From positions 24,255,192 to 24,319,191 of the forward strand of contig CM067072.1 in the NCBI GenBank assembly GCA_033980235.1: a DNA stretch of 64,000 nt, given 5' to 3'. Under the pieces are notes generated by a model. It was not told where the DNA came from. It saw only the letters and a program-made list of their open reading frames with translations, and searched no databases. The translations under genes were made by a program, and so were the position numbers. Source of the DNA: Diadema setosum (lineage: Eukaryota; Echinodermata; Echinoidea; Diadematoida; Diadematidae). The first letter of the stretch is position 1; the number at the start of each line of letters is the position of its first letter. Positions 25,721 through 36,101 of the stretch are shown here, in pieces.

Positions 25721-26105
25721 CTCCATGAGTTCCTGGAACAAACATGCGCAGCCTCTTGGAGTTCTGAGTGCGGGACCACATACTCTTCCCTTTGCCCGAC
25801 CTATCAGGAGATCCTATATTATTATTACTGCTGGGGAGGCCGTTCGGCTTACAGTACTTGCTGCAGGTACAGGCGTAGGACGGCTCCCCCGAGTGGCACT
25901 CCAGCTCCCCCAACGTATCCCCATCCGAGGTCTCCGAGGAGACCGGGTCGTCGTACGTAGATCCAGCATGGTCATCTAGGCCCTCCTCGGGGATGGTCTG
26001 GGAGGGTTCCTGACCCAGCTCGGGATCCTGGGCCAAGGTGGTGATGGCTGTCTCCAACTCGGGTGCATAGTTCACGCGCAGCTTGCTGCTATTGCGTCGA
26101 ATCAT
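25721..26105 (-). CDS. Coding exon (128 codons, possible alternative first exon), unknown protein
   Basis: On the minus strand the ATG at 26105-26103 has a good context (ACCATGA). It opens 128 codons plus one base and stops at a strong donor, GGAG followed by GTGAGT (GT at 25720-25719), so the intron is phase 1. The peptide starts MIRRNSSKLRVNYAPELETA. It has an acidic middle (residues about 37-68), a Cys cluster at residues 70, 79, 81 and 85, a Ser/Asn stretch at 91-100 and a basic end (SKRLRMFVPGTHG). The exon is GC-richer and has more CpG than its surroundings. No upstream in-frame stop occurs until 26256-26258, so the exon could instead be internal: AG sites ending at 26198 and near 26131 would give phase-1 acceptors. 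The matching donor phase to 54244 supports one gene with alternative starts or consecutive exons. I recognise no family. It is probably a largely disordered N-terminal or linker region. Confidence 0.7.
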
Positions 26106-26113
26106 GGTGCCAT
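26102..26113 (-). promoter_or_regulatory. Minimal uORF overlapping the start codon
   Basis: ATG GCA CCA TGA starts at 26113 in context CCATGG and ends with a TGA that overlaps the next ATG (shared ATGA at 26105-26102). If the transcript begins upstream, ribosomes would meet this three-residue ORF first and could terminate directly on the main start codon. This is only relevant if 25721-26105 is a first coding exon. Confidence 0.4.
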
Positions 26114-26650
26114 GGAAGAATTTTATTATTTCTTGTTGCAGTGAACTAAGCCCTCTTTCCTTTTTTTTTAAAAAGTGAAAAATTAGGGTCCCTCTCTCTG
26201 CAGTACAAACTCTGCACTTACTTACGGCATTGCTATACTCCAAGATTAAGTATGATCACAATGTGGGCAGATATCTATGCAGCAAACAGCCCCAGCCGGC
26301 GTACTGGGAAAAAGTGCAGCATGAATCCACCGTTCACTATCACAATTCTGCCCACTCCGGGGGACCGTACCAATCTTCTAGTGGGGAGGCACTCTCTAAT
26401 CACTCCCTGAGGGATGCCGACACAGTGTTCATCTCTCCACGCATCGGGCATGGGGTACGCTCTGGGTTAGCCAGGCGGAAAGGGACAGTGCCTTTCAACC
26501 CGAGTATGATAAGTTGCAGGTGTGGAGACAAACTGGAATCTCACCCCGCATTTCACATGCAATTTGACTGGCGGGGCTCAGCCACCGGTCTCGTCGGCAC
26601 AGCTAACCAATTGCCCACGGAACCTGGGCGCTCAGGATAAAGACGGGAAC
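26106..26650 (-). promoter_or_regulatory. Putative promoter and 5' leader region
   Basis: The stretch upstream of the ATG at 26105 is GC-richer and less repetitive than the flanking DNA, especially 26280-26640, with scattered CpG (GCCGGCG, CACGCATCGGGC, CTCGTCGGC). No TATA box was seen. A donor-like ATGCC followed by GTAAGTAAG lies at 26226-26217 on the minus strand. It could end a non-coding first exon, but there is no usable acceptor at a realistic distance before the coding exon. A plus-strand frame across this block is taken as a compositional effect. Confidence 0.3.
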
Positions 26651-27769
26651 ATAAGCAAAAGAGGAAAAAGCCAAATCTGCCAAAGAGTCGTTGCATTCCG
26701 ACGGCGATCAATGCCTATTACCAATATCTCTATGTCTCTCCTCTCCTTCACTACCCTCGATGCATCCGTCACACACAGATGTAAGAAATACAGTGGGTCA
26801 ATACGAGTACATGAACACAGCCCCGTTTGATGCAGATGCACATGTCATCCCATAAGAGCTGATTTTTTTTTTTTCTTTCCTATTTTCTTTCTACCGATAA
26901 ATACAGCTGTGGCACTTTTTTCCCCCTGGGACTTGTCGGCAGTGAGAAAGCTCTAAATCTTGTCGCGCTACTGAATACCATGTGTAGGTGGATTGTACAT
27001 GCTCCTTGCAATCCAGGGCGGTGATTAATACTCCCCCACTCAATGAGTGACTCTGAGGTGCCTGGTATTAACAGGAGGGGAGGGAGGGGGGTGAACAGGG
27101 GCAGGGGGGGGGGTCTTTTCAGATTCACATTTTCATTTGTTTTCTCTCTCCCTCTCAATCTCTAAATTTCTGGTTCTCTCTCCTCCCAAAGAAGGCCCCT
27201 GGCCATCCTCTGGTCTCTTTACAGAGAGTTTTGCTTGTGAATTAATCATCATTCATATCTGTGGGATGTGGCAGAAGATGTTATCCAAACTTGCAAAGCC
27301 AACAATACAATGTGTGTGCATACGCTCTGAAAAGGTATTTGCATTCCTTTATGACCTCTGAAATAAAATTTGTCTCTTAATACAAATAGTTATAACATCA
27401 ATAAATCTAATTGATATGGATGGGGAAAGGTATTGGATACAATCAATAAAAAGATGAAACAATTGATTGAGGTAAACATCCAAACACTTGAGCATGAAAG
27501 CACATTTACTTTCTATTAGCAGCTGAAGTATCAACAAAATACACACACTGTCATCAACTTCAATCTCATTTCCATGGTAACGCTCTGCAGTTATCACAGC
27601 ATTCCCTTTTTCCCCTACTTCTCAGCTACTTATTCACCAATCTAAGTATATCTTCCTGGTCAATATCAATCACAATATCTATAGAACGCAATCAAATTTC
27701 TACACTTCCCTTCTTAATCTTGTCATCTGTCAGTCTTTTGTACATTCCTTGAGATCAAATCTCGTTTCA
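26651..27769. other. Unannotated DNA upstream of the 26.1 kb exon
   Basis: No exon supported. It holds a T run at 26863-26873, a G-rich tract near 27075-27112 and CT-rich sequence near 27141-27185. Confidence 0.4.
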
Positions 27770-27865
27770 TTAACCCATTGAGGACGGACTGATTTAGCTA
27801 CAACACGCATTTCCCACAGACACTGCTTGGCCGTGTATACTCAGGACTCGTCCTCAACAAGTTAA
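27770..27865 (+). mobile_element. 90 bp hairpin element, family B copy 4
   Basis: TTAA at 27770-27773 and 27862-27865. The arms are CCCATTGAGGACGGACTG and GGACTCGTCCTCAACAAG. The core has GCTACAACACGCATTTCCCA. The inner palindrome is degraded (GGCCGTGTATACTCAGG). It ends 26 bp before the pogo-like MITE at 27892. Confidence 0.88.
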
Positions 27866-27891
27866 TAATTGTTTACAATAATCCCTTTATA

Positions 27892-28330
27892 CAGTTGAAC
27901 CTCTCGTATCCGGACAAGTCGGGACCGGGGCTCATCCGGATAAGGGATTTGGCCGGATACGGGAGACTCAATGCTTTACACATGTACATACCATATAATA
28001 GAGCTCTATGGTACATACACATACACATGTACTGATGTAGCCCATTGTAGTACCACTTGTAGTAATGTGTATACTGCGACCTTTTCATTGTTACACCGTC
28101 AGTAACAGACCCCAAAATAGAGGTTCGTGTTTGCAAGCGGAAATCATTTTCTTTTATAAATTCTTGGGATGATTTACCTAAACAATTATTAAGAAATGTA
28201 TCAAGTATATGTAATTCATGTGTGTTTCCTCCCGTAATTATTAAAAAAAGATAAAAAAATCACGGCGAGATTGCGTCCGGATAATAGAGAGATCCGGATA
28301 AAGGGAGGCCGGATAACAGAGGTTCAACTG
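27892..28330 (+). mobile_element. pogo/Tigger-like MITE, copy 1
   Basis: TA at 27890-27891 and 28331-28332 flank the element. The inverted ends are CAGTTGAACCTCTCGTATCC and GGATAACAGAGGTTCAACTG. CCGGATA motifs repeat inside both ends. The interior has no transposase ORF. CAGTTGAACC-type ends with a TA duplication are typical of pogo/Tigger elements (Tc1/mariner superfamily). It is the same element as 40662-41089, in opposite orientation. Confidence 0.9.
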
Positions 28331-28886
28331 TACACTGTATTTTTCTTCTTGATTATCAGCATCTTCGTGTGGGTTTTGATTTCTTTCCTTTTCTTTCTGT
28401 CTCTGTTCCATGACATCTTTTTCTTTTTTCTTTTTCCATTTTCTCATTGGTAGCATACATCACTGTTAGTGATGTTCTCTCCCTCCCCCCCCCCATCATT
28501 TCCCCATTTTTCCCATTTTTCCTTGTGCAAGATTAGTCTCTCACACACACACACACACAAACACACACTATATTCTGACCCTTGGAACCTGCAGGGAACA
28601 GATATTATAACACGATCATGTAGTCTTCCAGAGATTGATGCTTGCTGTTTTCACCATCTCATTCCCGACCTAATCACACTAGGCAGAGGAGAGAGAGAGT
28701 AATGTGCTGTGCCTGCTACATAGCATTCATAAGCATCCCATATATAACAGAGAATGTGCAGCAATTGCCAAGCTCTTAAATGACTATAGAAGGGGGGCGG
28801 CCACGATAGCTATCCGCCAAACTCTTATTCAATATCCCATGCATGAGCCCTGATTGCTGTCAAAATTAGATTGTACCCCATACTTT

Positions 28887-28921
28887 CTATCCGTCCTTTT
28901 TTTTTTTTTTTTTTTTTTTTT
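28887..28921 (+). repeat. Poly-T run
   Basis: About 24 consecutive T, preceded by CCGTCC. On the minus strand it reads as a poly-A run. No recognisable retroposon body was found next to it. Confidence 0.8.
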
Positions 28922-29476
28922 GATCATCTACCTCCATCCCCAGCTTCCCATGTGTGTCTAACTGCAGCAAGTGCATTAATCTACATGCCAAAGCCATTGG
29001 CATAATAATGGTTGCAGCCCCATATATTTTCCAATTAACGTCGCCAACGTTTTTCCCCTTAACACAATAGCAATATCATACAAGATCTACATAACTGAAA
29101 GTAATCGCCAATGTGGACTTTGAGTGGACATTATGCATGCTGTTGACACATTTCATAGTCAGGCAAAGTGTGCATTTTCAAGGGAATAGTACAATATTCT
29201 TGGTAAACAGAGAGCACCAACCTAAAACTGAAGACATGATGTGCAATGTAAAATACTTTAAGTAGAAATTTTCATGCATGTCATGCAAAATTTAAAAAGC
29301 ACGAAAGCAAAACTGAGTAAAATTCTTTGCTTCTTGTTTTGCTTTTTTATTTGTAATTTTCTTCGAACTTCTTCATGGATTTCTTTTTGTGTTTCTCTTG
29401 AACATCTTTCATACTTTACCAAAAAGGGGGGAATGAATAGGTTTCATTCATCTGAACAATTGAGATGGAGCAATAT

Positions 29477-29558
29477 ACCCTATAATTTTCATTTTAAACT
29501 CTAATTTATTGCAAGACCTATAATTTTCATTTTGAAACTCTAATTTATTGCAAGATCT
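29477..29558 (+). repeat. 39-40 bp tandem duplication
   Basis: The segment CTATAATTTTCATTTTAAAC with the following CTCTAATTTATTGCAAGA is repeated once immediately, with one inserted G and minor changes. Confidence 0.85.
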
Positions 29559-29704
29559 ATCAACATTAAAATATAAATGTAGTGGTGTGGTCCTATTCTC
29601 TCTAAAACACATACAGATATTACAGTGTATTTCTATCAAGAGCTTTTGAAACGTATTTGCTCTATTTCTTTCCTCAAAATTACTCTCTTTTTTAATTTTT
29701 TAAC

Positions 29705-29791
29705 AGATTTTAAGCTTTGATCTCAAAAGAACTGAATAAGCAAGTTTTTACAAGATTTTAAGCTTTGATCTCAAAAGAACTAAATAAGCAA
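29705..29791 (+). repeat. 48 bp offset direct duplication
   Basis: The unit beginning AGATTTTAAGCTTTGATCTC and ending ATAAGCAA occurs at 29705 and again 48 bases later, nearly identical. Confidence 0.85.
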
Positions 29792-30807
29792 ACACAATGT
29801 GCATCAAGACACCCTGCAAACTAACCTGAATATATGGCTATATTCACTTAGTAAGAGGAGCAGGTGGAATGACATGGTTGCTTATTCTGAGTTTTGTTTG
29901 TTTATTGCTTTTGTTACACCAAAATTTTTAATTTGTGTGCCCTTTTTTTTTAACATCAAAATTCTGGTGCCTAAATGGAAGATGTATCTCTCCAAACGTT
30001 CATGCTTATCACTGATTATAGACTGCCATTCTTTTAAAGGGGCTTACATTTACCTATAATCAATAATATGGACCAACTTTCCGACTAGCTCTCTCGCAGC
30101 AAACTTTTGCTGCTCAAAACAAAACAAGGGCATGAAGTCATCCACAGTAGAATTATGCAGGGAGAAATGTGGTTTAAATAGATTTTCTAGGCAATAATAG
30201 CCCCTCTGGCATACCAAGGAACAATGATGATACTGTTGTCACAGGAGTCTGATGACACTGACATGCCATCATGTGTCTAGCTAGCTCCATGGCATCAATG
30301 GCATCTACAGTAGATCTGAACACACACTGCACGACCATGCACATATGAAAGTCATTAAACAGACAAGCGGGATGGATGGTGTAATGTTTTGGTGGGTTGG
30401 TGTAAGACATGGCTTAGAGAGATGATATCAAGGGCTGCAGAACCATAGGGGGTGATGGACTGTATCCCCCTCCCTCCCCCCCCCCCCCAACGTGCACACA
30501 TACACACTCACTTTTGGGGGTCTCCAGAGAAAGAAAGGGCAAGGGGAAAGGGGGAAATCCCAACACCCATGATTTTCAGAAGGTGAAGTCTATTAACAAA
30601 GTGGAAAGGGAGGCATTGACCCTTGTTCCCCCCCCCCACCCTAAAAATGTTCTGCTGCCCCTGGATATAATTAAGAAAAGTTGGGAGGATGTGTCTTAAT
30701 TGTGAATCATTCTGATAATGGACAAACAACTCAAGTCTATCAAGTGAGTTCTGAATCTCAAAGAAAATGAGTTATATGGATATGTTTGAGAATGTGTGTG
30801 TTGTTAT

Positions 30808-30843
30808 CCCCCCCCACCCCCCCCTCCCCCCCCCCCCCCCCCC
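30808..30843 (+). repeat. C-rich homopolymer tract
   Basis: Nearly pure C for about 36 bases with single A and T interruptions. Confidence 0.9.
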
Positions 30844-30902
30844 GGTTGTTGCTGTCACAGTCAAGGTACAAGGAAGCTATGAAGGTTGCCGTGGATAACC
30901 GC

Positions 30903-31028
30903 TATAAAAGGGTGCATGCATAATTTTTTATTCCTGTTGGATTTGATACAGGAGTAAGAACTGGGCTTGTGCTTCCAAACTTGTGGTTGGATCTGTTGAG
31001 TGTAGCAGCCTTGAGCCAAGGTGCGTAG
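30903..31028 (+). promoter_or_regulatory. TATA-like box followed by a splice-donor-like site
   Basis: TATAAAAG at 30903-30910 is followed about 120 bases later by GTAG then GTGAGT (GT at 31029-31030). This spacing would suit a short first exon of a plus-strand transcript. No downstream coding exon was identified, so this is a weak call and could be chance. Confidence 0.15.
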
Positions 31029-31516
31029 GTGAGTGTTTCATTAAGTCAATTTTATTCGGAGATTGATGCCGCAAATCCATCACCCCCTCACTGTGTCTGG
31101 GTCCAACTCTGTGTGATCATGAGGAAGGATGCATACATCATGGGCCCGAACTACATGTTTGTGGCATTACATGGGGCAATCACATTCGAACATGAGAGGG
31201 GAACACGGGTCCATGAAGACACGAAATATTTTAGCTGGCACTGCAATTGATACGACAGACAGTTTGTTGCATGACAACACAATTAGGAGACATACTTTTT
31301 GGCTCTAGAGACAGAGAGAAAAGAGGACACACACAAAAATAGAAAGGACAGGACTAACTTTAGTGTATATGTGACTATGCCTCTCTTCTTACAGTTATAT
31401 TATCCTCATTCACAAACCCTGCTCTTACCATCCTTTATTACACTAACCCACGTGTTCTGATTACACAATTATGGAATGTGCAGAATGCAGTGTATCAGTA
31501 TGTAAGGCAAGACCAT

Positions 31517-32010
31517 CCGGGCATTCACACATACCAAAATTTCTTAATTTGAAACAATTTTGTAATGAAGCAAACTGAAATCAAGTTTGTAATTAAGCAA
31601 ATTTGCTGTATGAATGGAAGCTAGAATGCCAGAGGGTGATTTGAAACTTCATTACAATTATTAAAAGTTTCAAATCATGGTCCAGAGGTGTTTTTCAATT
31701 GTGTTTCACCAGAATTAAGCAATGAAACTAGCGTGTGAACATGATTGACCTCCAATCAATTTTTTTGGGGTGCAGCTTAAGTAACCCTTCAACCACTTCC
31801 TGAGAAACCCATGCTACTACACAGCCTACAAGAATGATTGACAGGAACTTTAAGAGAAGCCACACCTCCCCTCCTCGCTCTGATATTCAAAACCACAGAA
31901 TCCGCGAAGCTTCTTCCTGCGTGCGAACAGACGGTGATTTGAAACTTAATTGCAAACAAGTTTGTGACCAAGTTTGTAATTAAGCAACTCAGTACGTGTG
32001 AAAAGGCCCC
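31517..32010. mobile_element. hAT-like MITE of about 490 bp
   Basis: The inverted ends are CCGGGCATTCACACATAC and GTACGTGTGAAAAGGCCCC. Imperfect 8-base flanks AAGACCAT (31509-31516) and AAGACCTA (32011-32018) look like a decayed 8 bp target duplication, as made by hAT elements. Internal subterminal motifs (GTTTGTAATTAAGCAA, GGTGATTTGAAACTT) occur in both halves. No ORF. Confidence 0.7.
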
Positions 32011-32236
32011 AAGACCTAAACCACAACCACTGTCGTGATAGTACTGATTCTCCTTTTTCAGCTTGACATCTGCTATAAGGCTTGTATCAGTCCAGGACTT
32101 AAAAATTTCATGTAAAAAAAAAAAAAAAGAAAGAGAAAGTATTCCAAACTGATGTTTAGTCCACAATAAAACTCATGGTGAAGGTGTTGCGAAGCCATTT
32201 GATAAAGGTCAGGTTACAATTGCCAGGTGAGTAAAT

Positions 32237-32329
32237 TTAACCCGTTGAGGAGGAGTCCCGAGTATACTCGGGCAAGTGTCTATGGGAAATGTGTGTTGTA
32301 GCAAAACCAACCTGTCCTCAACAGGTTAA
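32237..32329 (-). mobile_element. 90 bp hairpin element, family B copy 5 (reverse)
   Basis: TTAA at 32237-32240 and 32326-32329. It contains the perfect palindrome CCCGAGTATACTCGGG at 32257-32272. The core is in reverse orientation (TGTCTATGGGAAATGTGTGT). The ends are CCCGTTGAGGAGGAGTC and CCTGTCCTCAACAGG. Confidence 0.9.
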
Positions 32330-32588
32330 GGAAACAGTGATCAAATGCTGAGAAGGCTTGGGTGACAGGTCTGGTTGAAGCTTGGGTTCCATACAGAGAT
32401 GACACACTTCACTTTAGATCGGGCTCTGATCCTATTTTGACATGGAACACTATTAAAGTTCCAGGGAACTGGTGAGGGCAAAGATTCACCTATAAAAATG
32501 GCATACACCCATCCTACCCAGCCCCAGCCCCAATAATAGTAACCAATGAAGAGAAATAAATCCTTCAGCAGGATAATTTTTTGTGCAC

Positions 32589-33269
32589 AGGACAAGTTAA
32601 CTTTAATCATACATGTGGATTGAATGAAAGCAGCAATAGCAATCCAACACATCCGTGAAGGTTTGAGAAAATTAGAAAATTAATTCATAAGTTAAATGAA
32701 TTTTTAGAGTGTCATTGCTGCCATCGCTGGGCGAGAAGAGTACTACAGTTTGTGATGTCACATGCGTATAACAATATCAAGAAAATATAAAGAAAATTCA
32801 CTGAACTTATTTACATTTTTCTCATCTTCTTCTTCTTCTTCTGATTAAGTCTGCCTCCTTCAATAGACTGAAGATTCTTGCAGACTGGTACTATTTACAT
32901 TATAATACAACTTATTTACAGATATTTACAAGCATCTGATAAAAGAAAAATTAAGTAACCTCTTTCAGAAGGTAAGAGGAATAACATTACCTTTAAAATA
33001 ATTATGCCAGTAACAAGTTAAGGGTATGTACTTTTTTTTTCAAAAAAAATTACTTTTTTTGAAATTCTCTTTATATTTTCGTTATATCATTCTACGCAGT
33101 GACATCACAAATTATAGTAGTCTTCTCAACCAGCAGTGACTGCACAGAAGCTTTAAAAATTCATAACTTTTGCATGGATTGTCTGATTTTCCTCGAACTT
33201 TCACTGTTCTACTCATATTGATGCATTCACTCAATCAACATGTAAAATGAAGTTGAAATTGTCCTTTAA
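32589..33269. mobile_element. Long-TIR element, family C copy 1
   Basis: The left end GGACAAGTTAACTTTAATCA, TACATGTGGATTGAATGAA matches the complement of the right end TTCACTCAATCAACATGTA ending GTCCTTTAA at 33269. Deeper paired landmarks are GTACTACAGTTTGTGATGTCAC (about 32739-32761) and its near complement near 33101-33122. TTAA is clear only on the right. It shares landmarks with 62915-63470. Confidence 0.72.
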
Positions 33270-33817
33270 TCACTCTGAGAGCATCACACTCTTTCACAAG
33301 CTGTATTTCACAACTTAGGCATTTCTACTGAAACATAGTCAAGACATTTACTGTCAGCATACAGCATATGTCTATAGTCATGTTGATAGAGGGGAATGGA
33401 TTTGGCTATGAGAAATAGGTCTGTCCACAGCTAATGCATGAACATGGAAGGCTGCCAGAGATGAAGGGATGACTGCCCTCTGGTGACAAGGCCACTTTGG
33501 ATGGCGTCAGCAACATGTCTTCATAACCAGATCTCATGACAGTCTGCGATATTAAGTAACGAATCTTGGTTCCCCATAGATGAGATGTTGATCATAGAAG
33601 GACAAAGAACAGCAAAAATACAGAGAACGGCATGCTGATTGCTGCAGTGATCATGTGACATTATTTGGAGAACAAGGTGTCATCAGCAAAGCAAGATATC
33701 TATCAGATTCATGAAGGAACTCTACAACCAAAATGCACTTTTGGCTAAAGAGCTCTTCATGGATCTGTCACACATACCTTCATTGTAATGCTTTTAGAAG
33801 TCAGTGCAAACAAAAAC

Positions 33818-33845
33818 TTTTCTTTTCTTTTCTTTTCTTTTCTTT
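33818..33845 (+). repeat. (TTTTC)n pentanucleotide microsatellite
   Basis: About five and a half units of TTTTC. Confidence 0.92.
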
Positions 33846-34384
33846 GTAACCTAAACGCATAAGTTGGCCAGTCTCCTCTACAAAATGGAGTCTATTATTT
33901 CACAATGGTCAGAAATTGCATGACGTTGCAACATTTTTTGCACACCCTCTTTTTGTAATCAGCCAAAGAAAGAAGCCTCAGGTGCAATATCAGTCCCACA
34001 GGGGTAATAAGACAGCAGAACACAATTACACAGAATCTAGTGTCATGGCGACATTTTTTTCTGAACTGTGCATCAGGTTAGGCACCATCTATGCTTTAAA
34101 TTCCCATGTAAATGGAACACATTCTTTCATCTGAAAGATGAAGAAGATGTCGGGGGGAAAAAAAATGAAGGGAAGCAATACAACCACGCCATGATTAGTT
34201 TGGGCTCTGGGCAGGTTCAGGTGAAGTTATTCATCAGTCGGCATGGATCACCTGTCCATACACCCATCTACCTCCTAGATTGCCTCTCTGAGTGAAAAGG
34301 AAGGGAAGTGTAGCAAATTAGATTGATTCACTTCCCTGTCACGTCCTTTCCAAGTATGTCGCTACTCTCTCCTTCTAAAGGCTT

Positions 34385-34477
34385 TTAACCCTTGGACGAT
34401 GGACTGACTTTGCTACAACACGCATTTCCCATAGACACTTGCCCGAGTATACTCGGGACTCGTCCTCAACGGGTCAA
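34385..34477 (+). mobile_element. 90 bp hairpin element, family B copy 6
   Basis: TTAA at 34385-34388 on the left, with a decayed TCAA on the right. It holds the perfect 16 bp palindrome CCCGAGTATACTCGGG at 34442-34457 and the core GCTACAACACGCATTTCCCA. It is one of the best-preserved copies. Confidence 0.9.
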
Positions 34478-35889
34478 AGAACCAAGGAGCAGGTCAGTGA
34501 ATCGATATCCTTGGGCTGGAGGTGTGTAACAAAGATGTAAAGATTTTGAAGCAATTGTTATCAATCCTTTCTTCTCAAAACCTTTCTTTCTTTTCTTTTT
34601 TTTTTCCTCTGCTGAATGCATTAATTGCTAGTTTAACTGGCACAGTGAACTAATCTTTGAACTTTCCGTTTTTCTTTTGTTTCTGTTTTGCTTATGTGCC
34701 ATCTTTTACAGTATCAAATTTATTTGTTCTGAGGGTTTAAATAATGTATTTATCTTGGGGGGCAAGAAATGCCTTCTAGACTTTTTAAGCAATACATTGG
34801 AGTTTAGCCATAAATATTTGACATTGTTGATCTTAAATTTGGTTACTCAACTAACTAAACTTGTTGATCAAATATTTTGAAATGATAGATTTTTACAATT
34901 TTACTACCATTCCCCAATACATAAACAAATAATACTATTTGCTTGATTCAACATAAACTTGATAGACCTTGATTGCAATGATGTTGTATGAACATCAGTG
35001 AATGTCTGTTATGATCATATAAATTCTTGATTTCTCAAAATTATTTTTTTTAAACAATTAAAAAAAAACTATCCCTTTTCTAAAACTTCATGAAGAGAGA
35101 CTAACAGTAATGCAACATTTTTTAGTTGTTCCATGAGGTCATGCACTTCTCGTATGAACAACAGGCAGAAGCTCAACTGGCTAGTGCTGGATGTAAGAGG
35201 GCGCTACAGCACTATCTTATGAGCAGCTATTGAGTACAGGTCTGAAAACAGCAACAGTTTCTCTCCGTTTGGAGAGAGGAATTAGTGAATGGAGGGACAC
35301 AATAAAAATACTCTGTCATCAAAAAAGGAAGAAAAACTCTGATATATCAAGCAGTGGAGTAGAAGCATTAAAGGTATACAACTATTAAAGAAGCTACACA
35401 AAATTTCAGATATTTTTATTAAAACAAAATAAACACTCTGCCGCAGAAGAGAATACTTGGGGAAAAGGCATTATGAACATGAATGTAATGACACATAAAG
35501 TTTGATAATGTTAAAGTCATTGTAAAACTTGCACGGTATAGTATTCTGCATGTTCTGAAAACTAGCTGTTTGGGTCATGTATTAACTATTATATATCGAA
35601 GTAGCCTACATTCTTTTTATGTCCCATGCCTTCCTATCTATAGAGCAATATAATGATTCTTTGATGTAGATATCATGTTTGTAAGAACAAAATTCTCCAA
35701 TCTTCAGAGGACACATTAAAAAAAAGCACTATTATCATTGTCACACCTTATGTGGAAGCATGGAAACATGAGACTTGATTCAGCATGCACACCATTTTAT
35801 GACAAAGCCTTCATCCTTGACACAAAGTTTCTTTTCTTCTGTCTGGTAGAACAATGCTGGAAACAACCATGAACATTTCATGCAAGCAG

Positions 35890-36101
35890 TTAAAGGGACA
35901 ATGCTACAGGGAATAATTTTCCTTCTTGAAATTGAATAGCAATTTTTGTCAGTGGACATATATTTTCAACAAAATGGTATACAAGTCTATGTAATGAAAC
36001 TGCTATGCAAATTACATTTTGTATAGCAGTCATACCAAAATGCATAGCAAATTGCTATGCGATACCAGGAAAATTATTCCCTGTGCTGTAACACTCTTTA
36101 A
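35890..36101. mobile_element. 212 bp TTAA MITE
   Basis: TTAA at 35890-35893 and 36098-36101. The inverted ends are AAAGGGACAATGCTACAGGG and the complement of CTGTGCTGTAACACTCTT. The inner arms GGGAATAATTTTCC and GGAAAATTATTCCC are exact complements. The centre also folds, with inverted and direct copies of GCTATGC and TGCATAGC. No ORF. Confidence 0.88.

Noticed and set aside
26230..26640. 136-codon plus frame opposite the putative promoter
   Set aside because: It has no donor or acceptor and no family. It is better explained as GC-richer leader or promoter DNA of the minus-strand gene.
27892..28330. Possible tRNA-like B box (GGTTCAACTG)
   Set aside because: It is the terminal inverted repeat of the pogo-like MITE, with no A box or cloverleaf.
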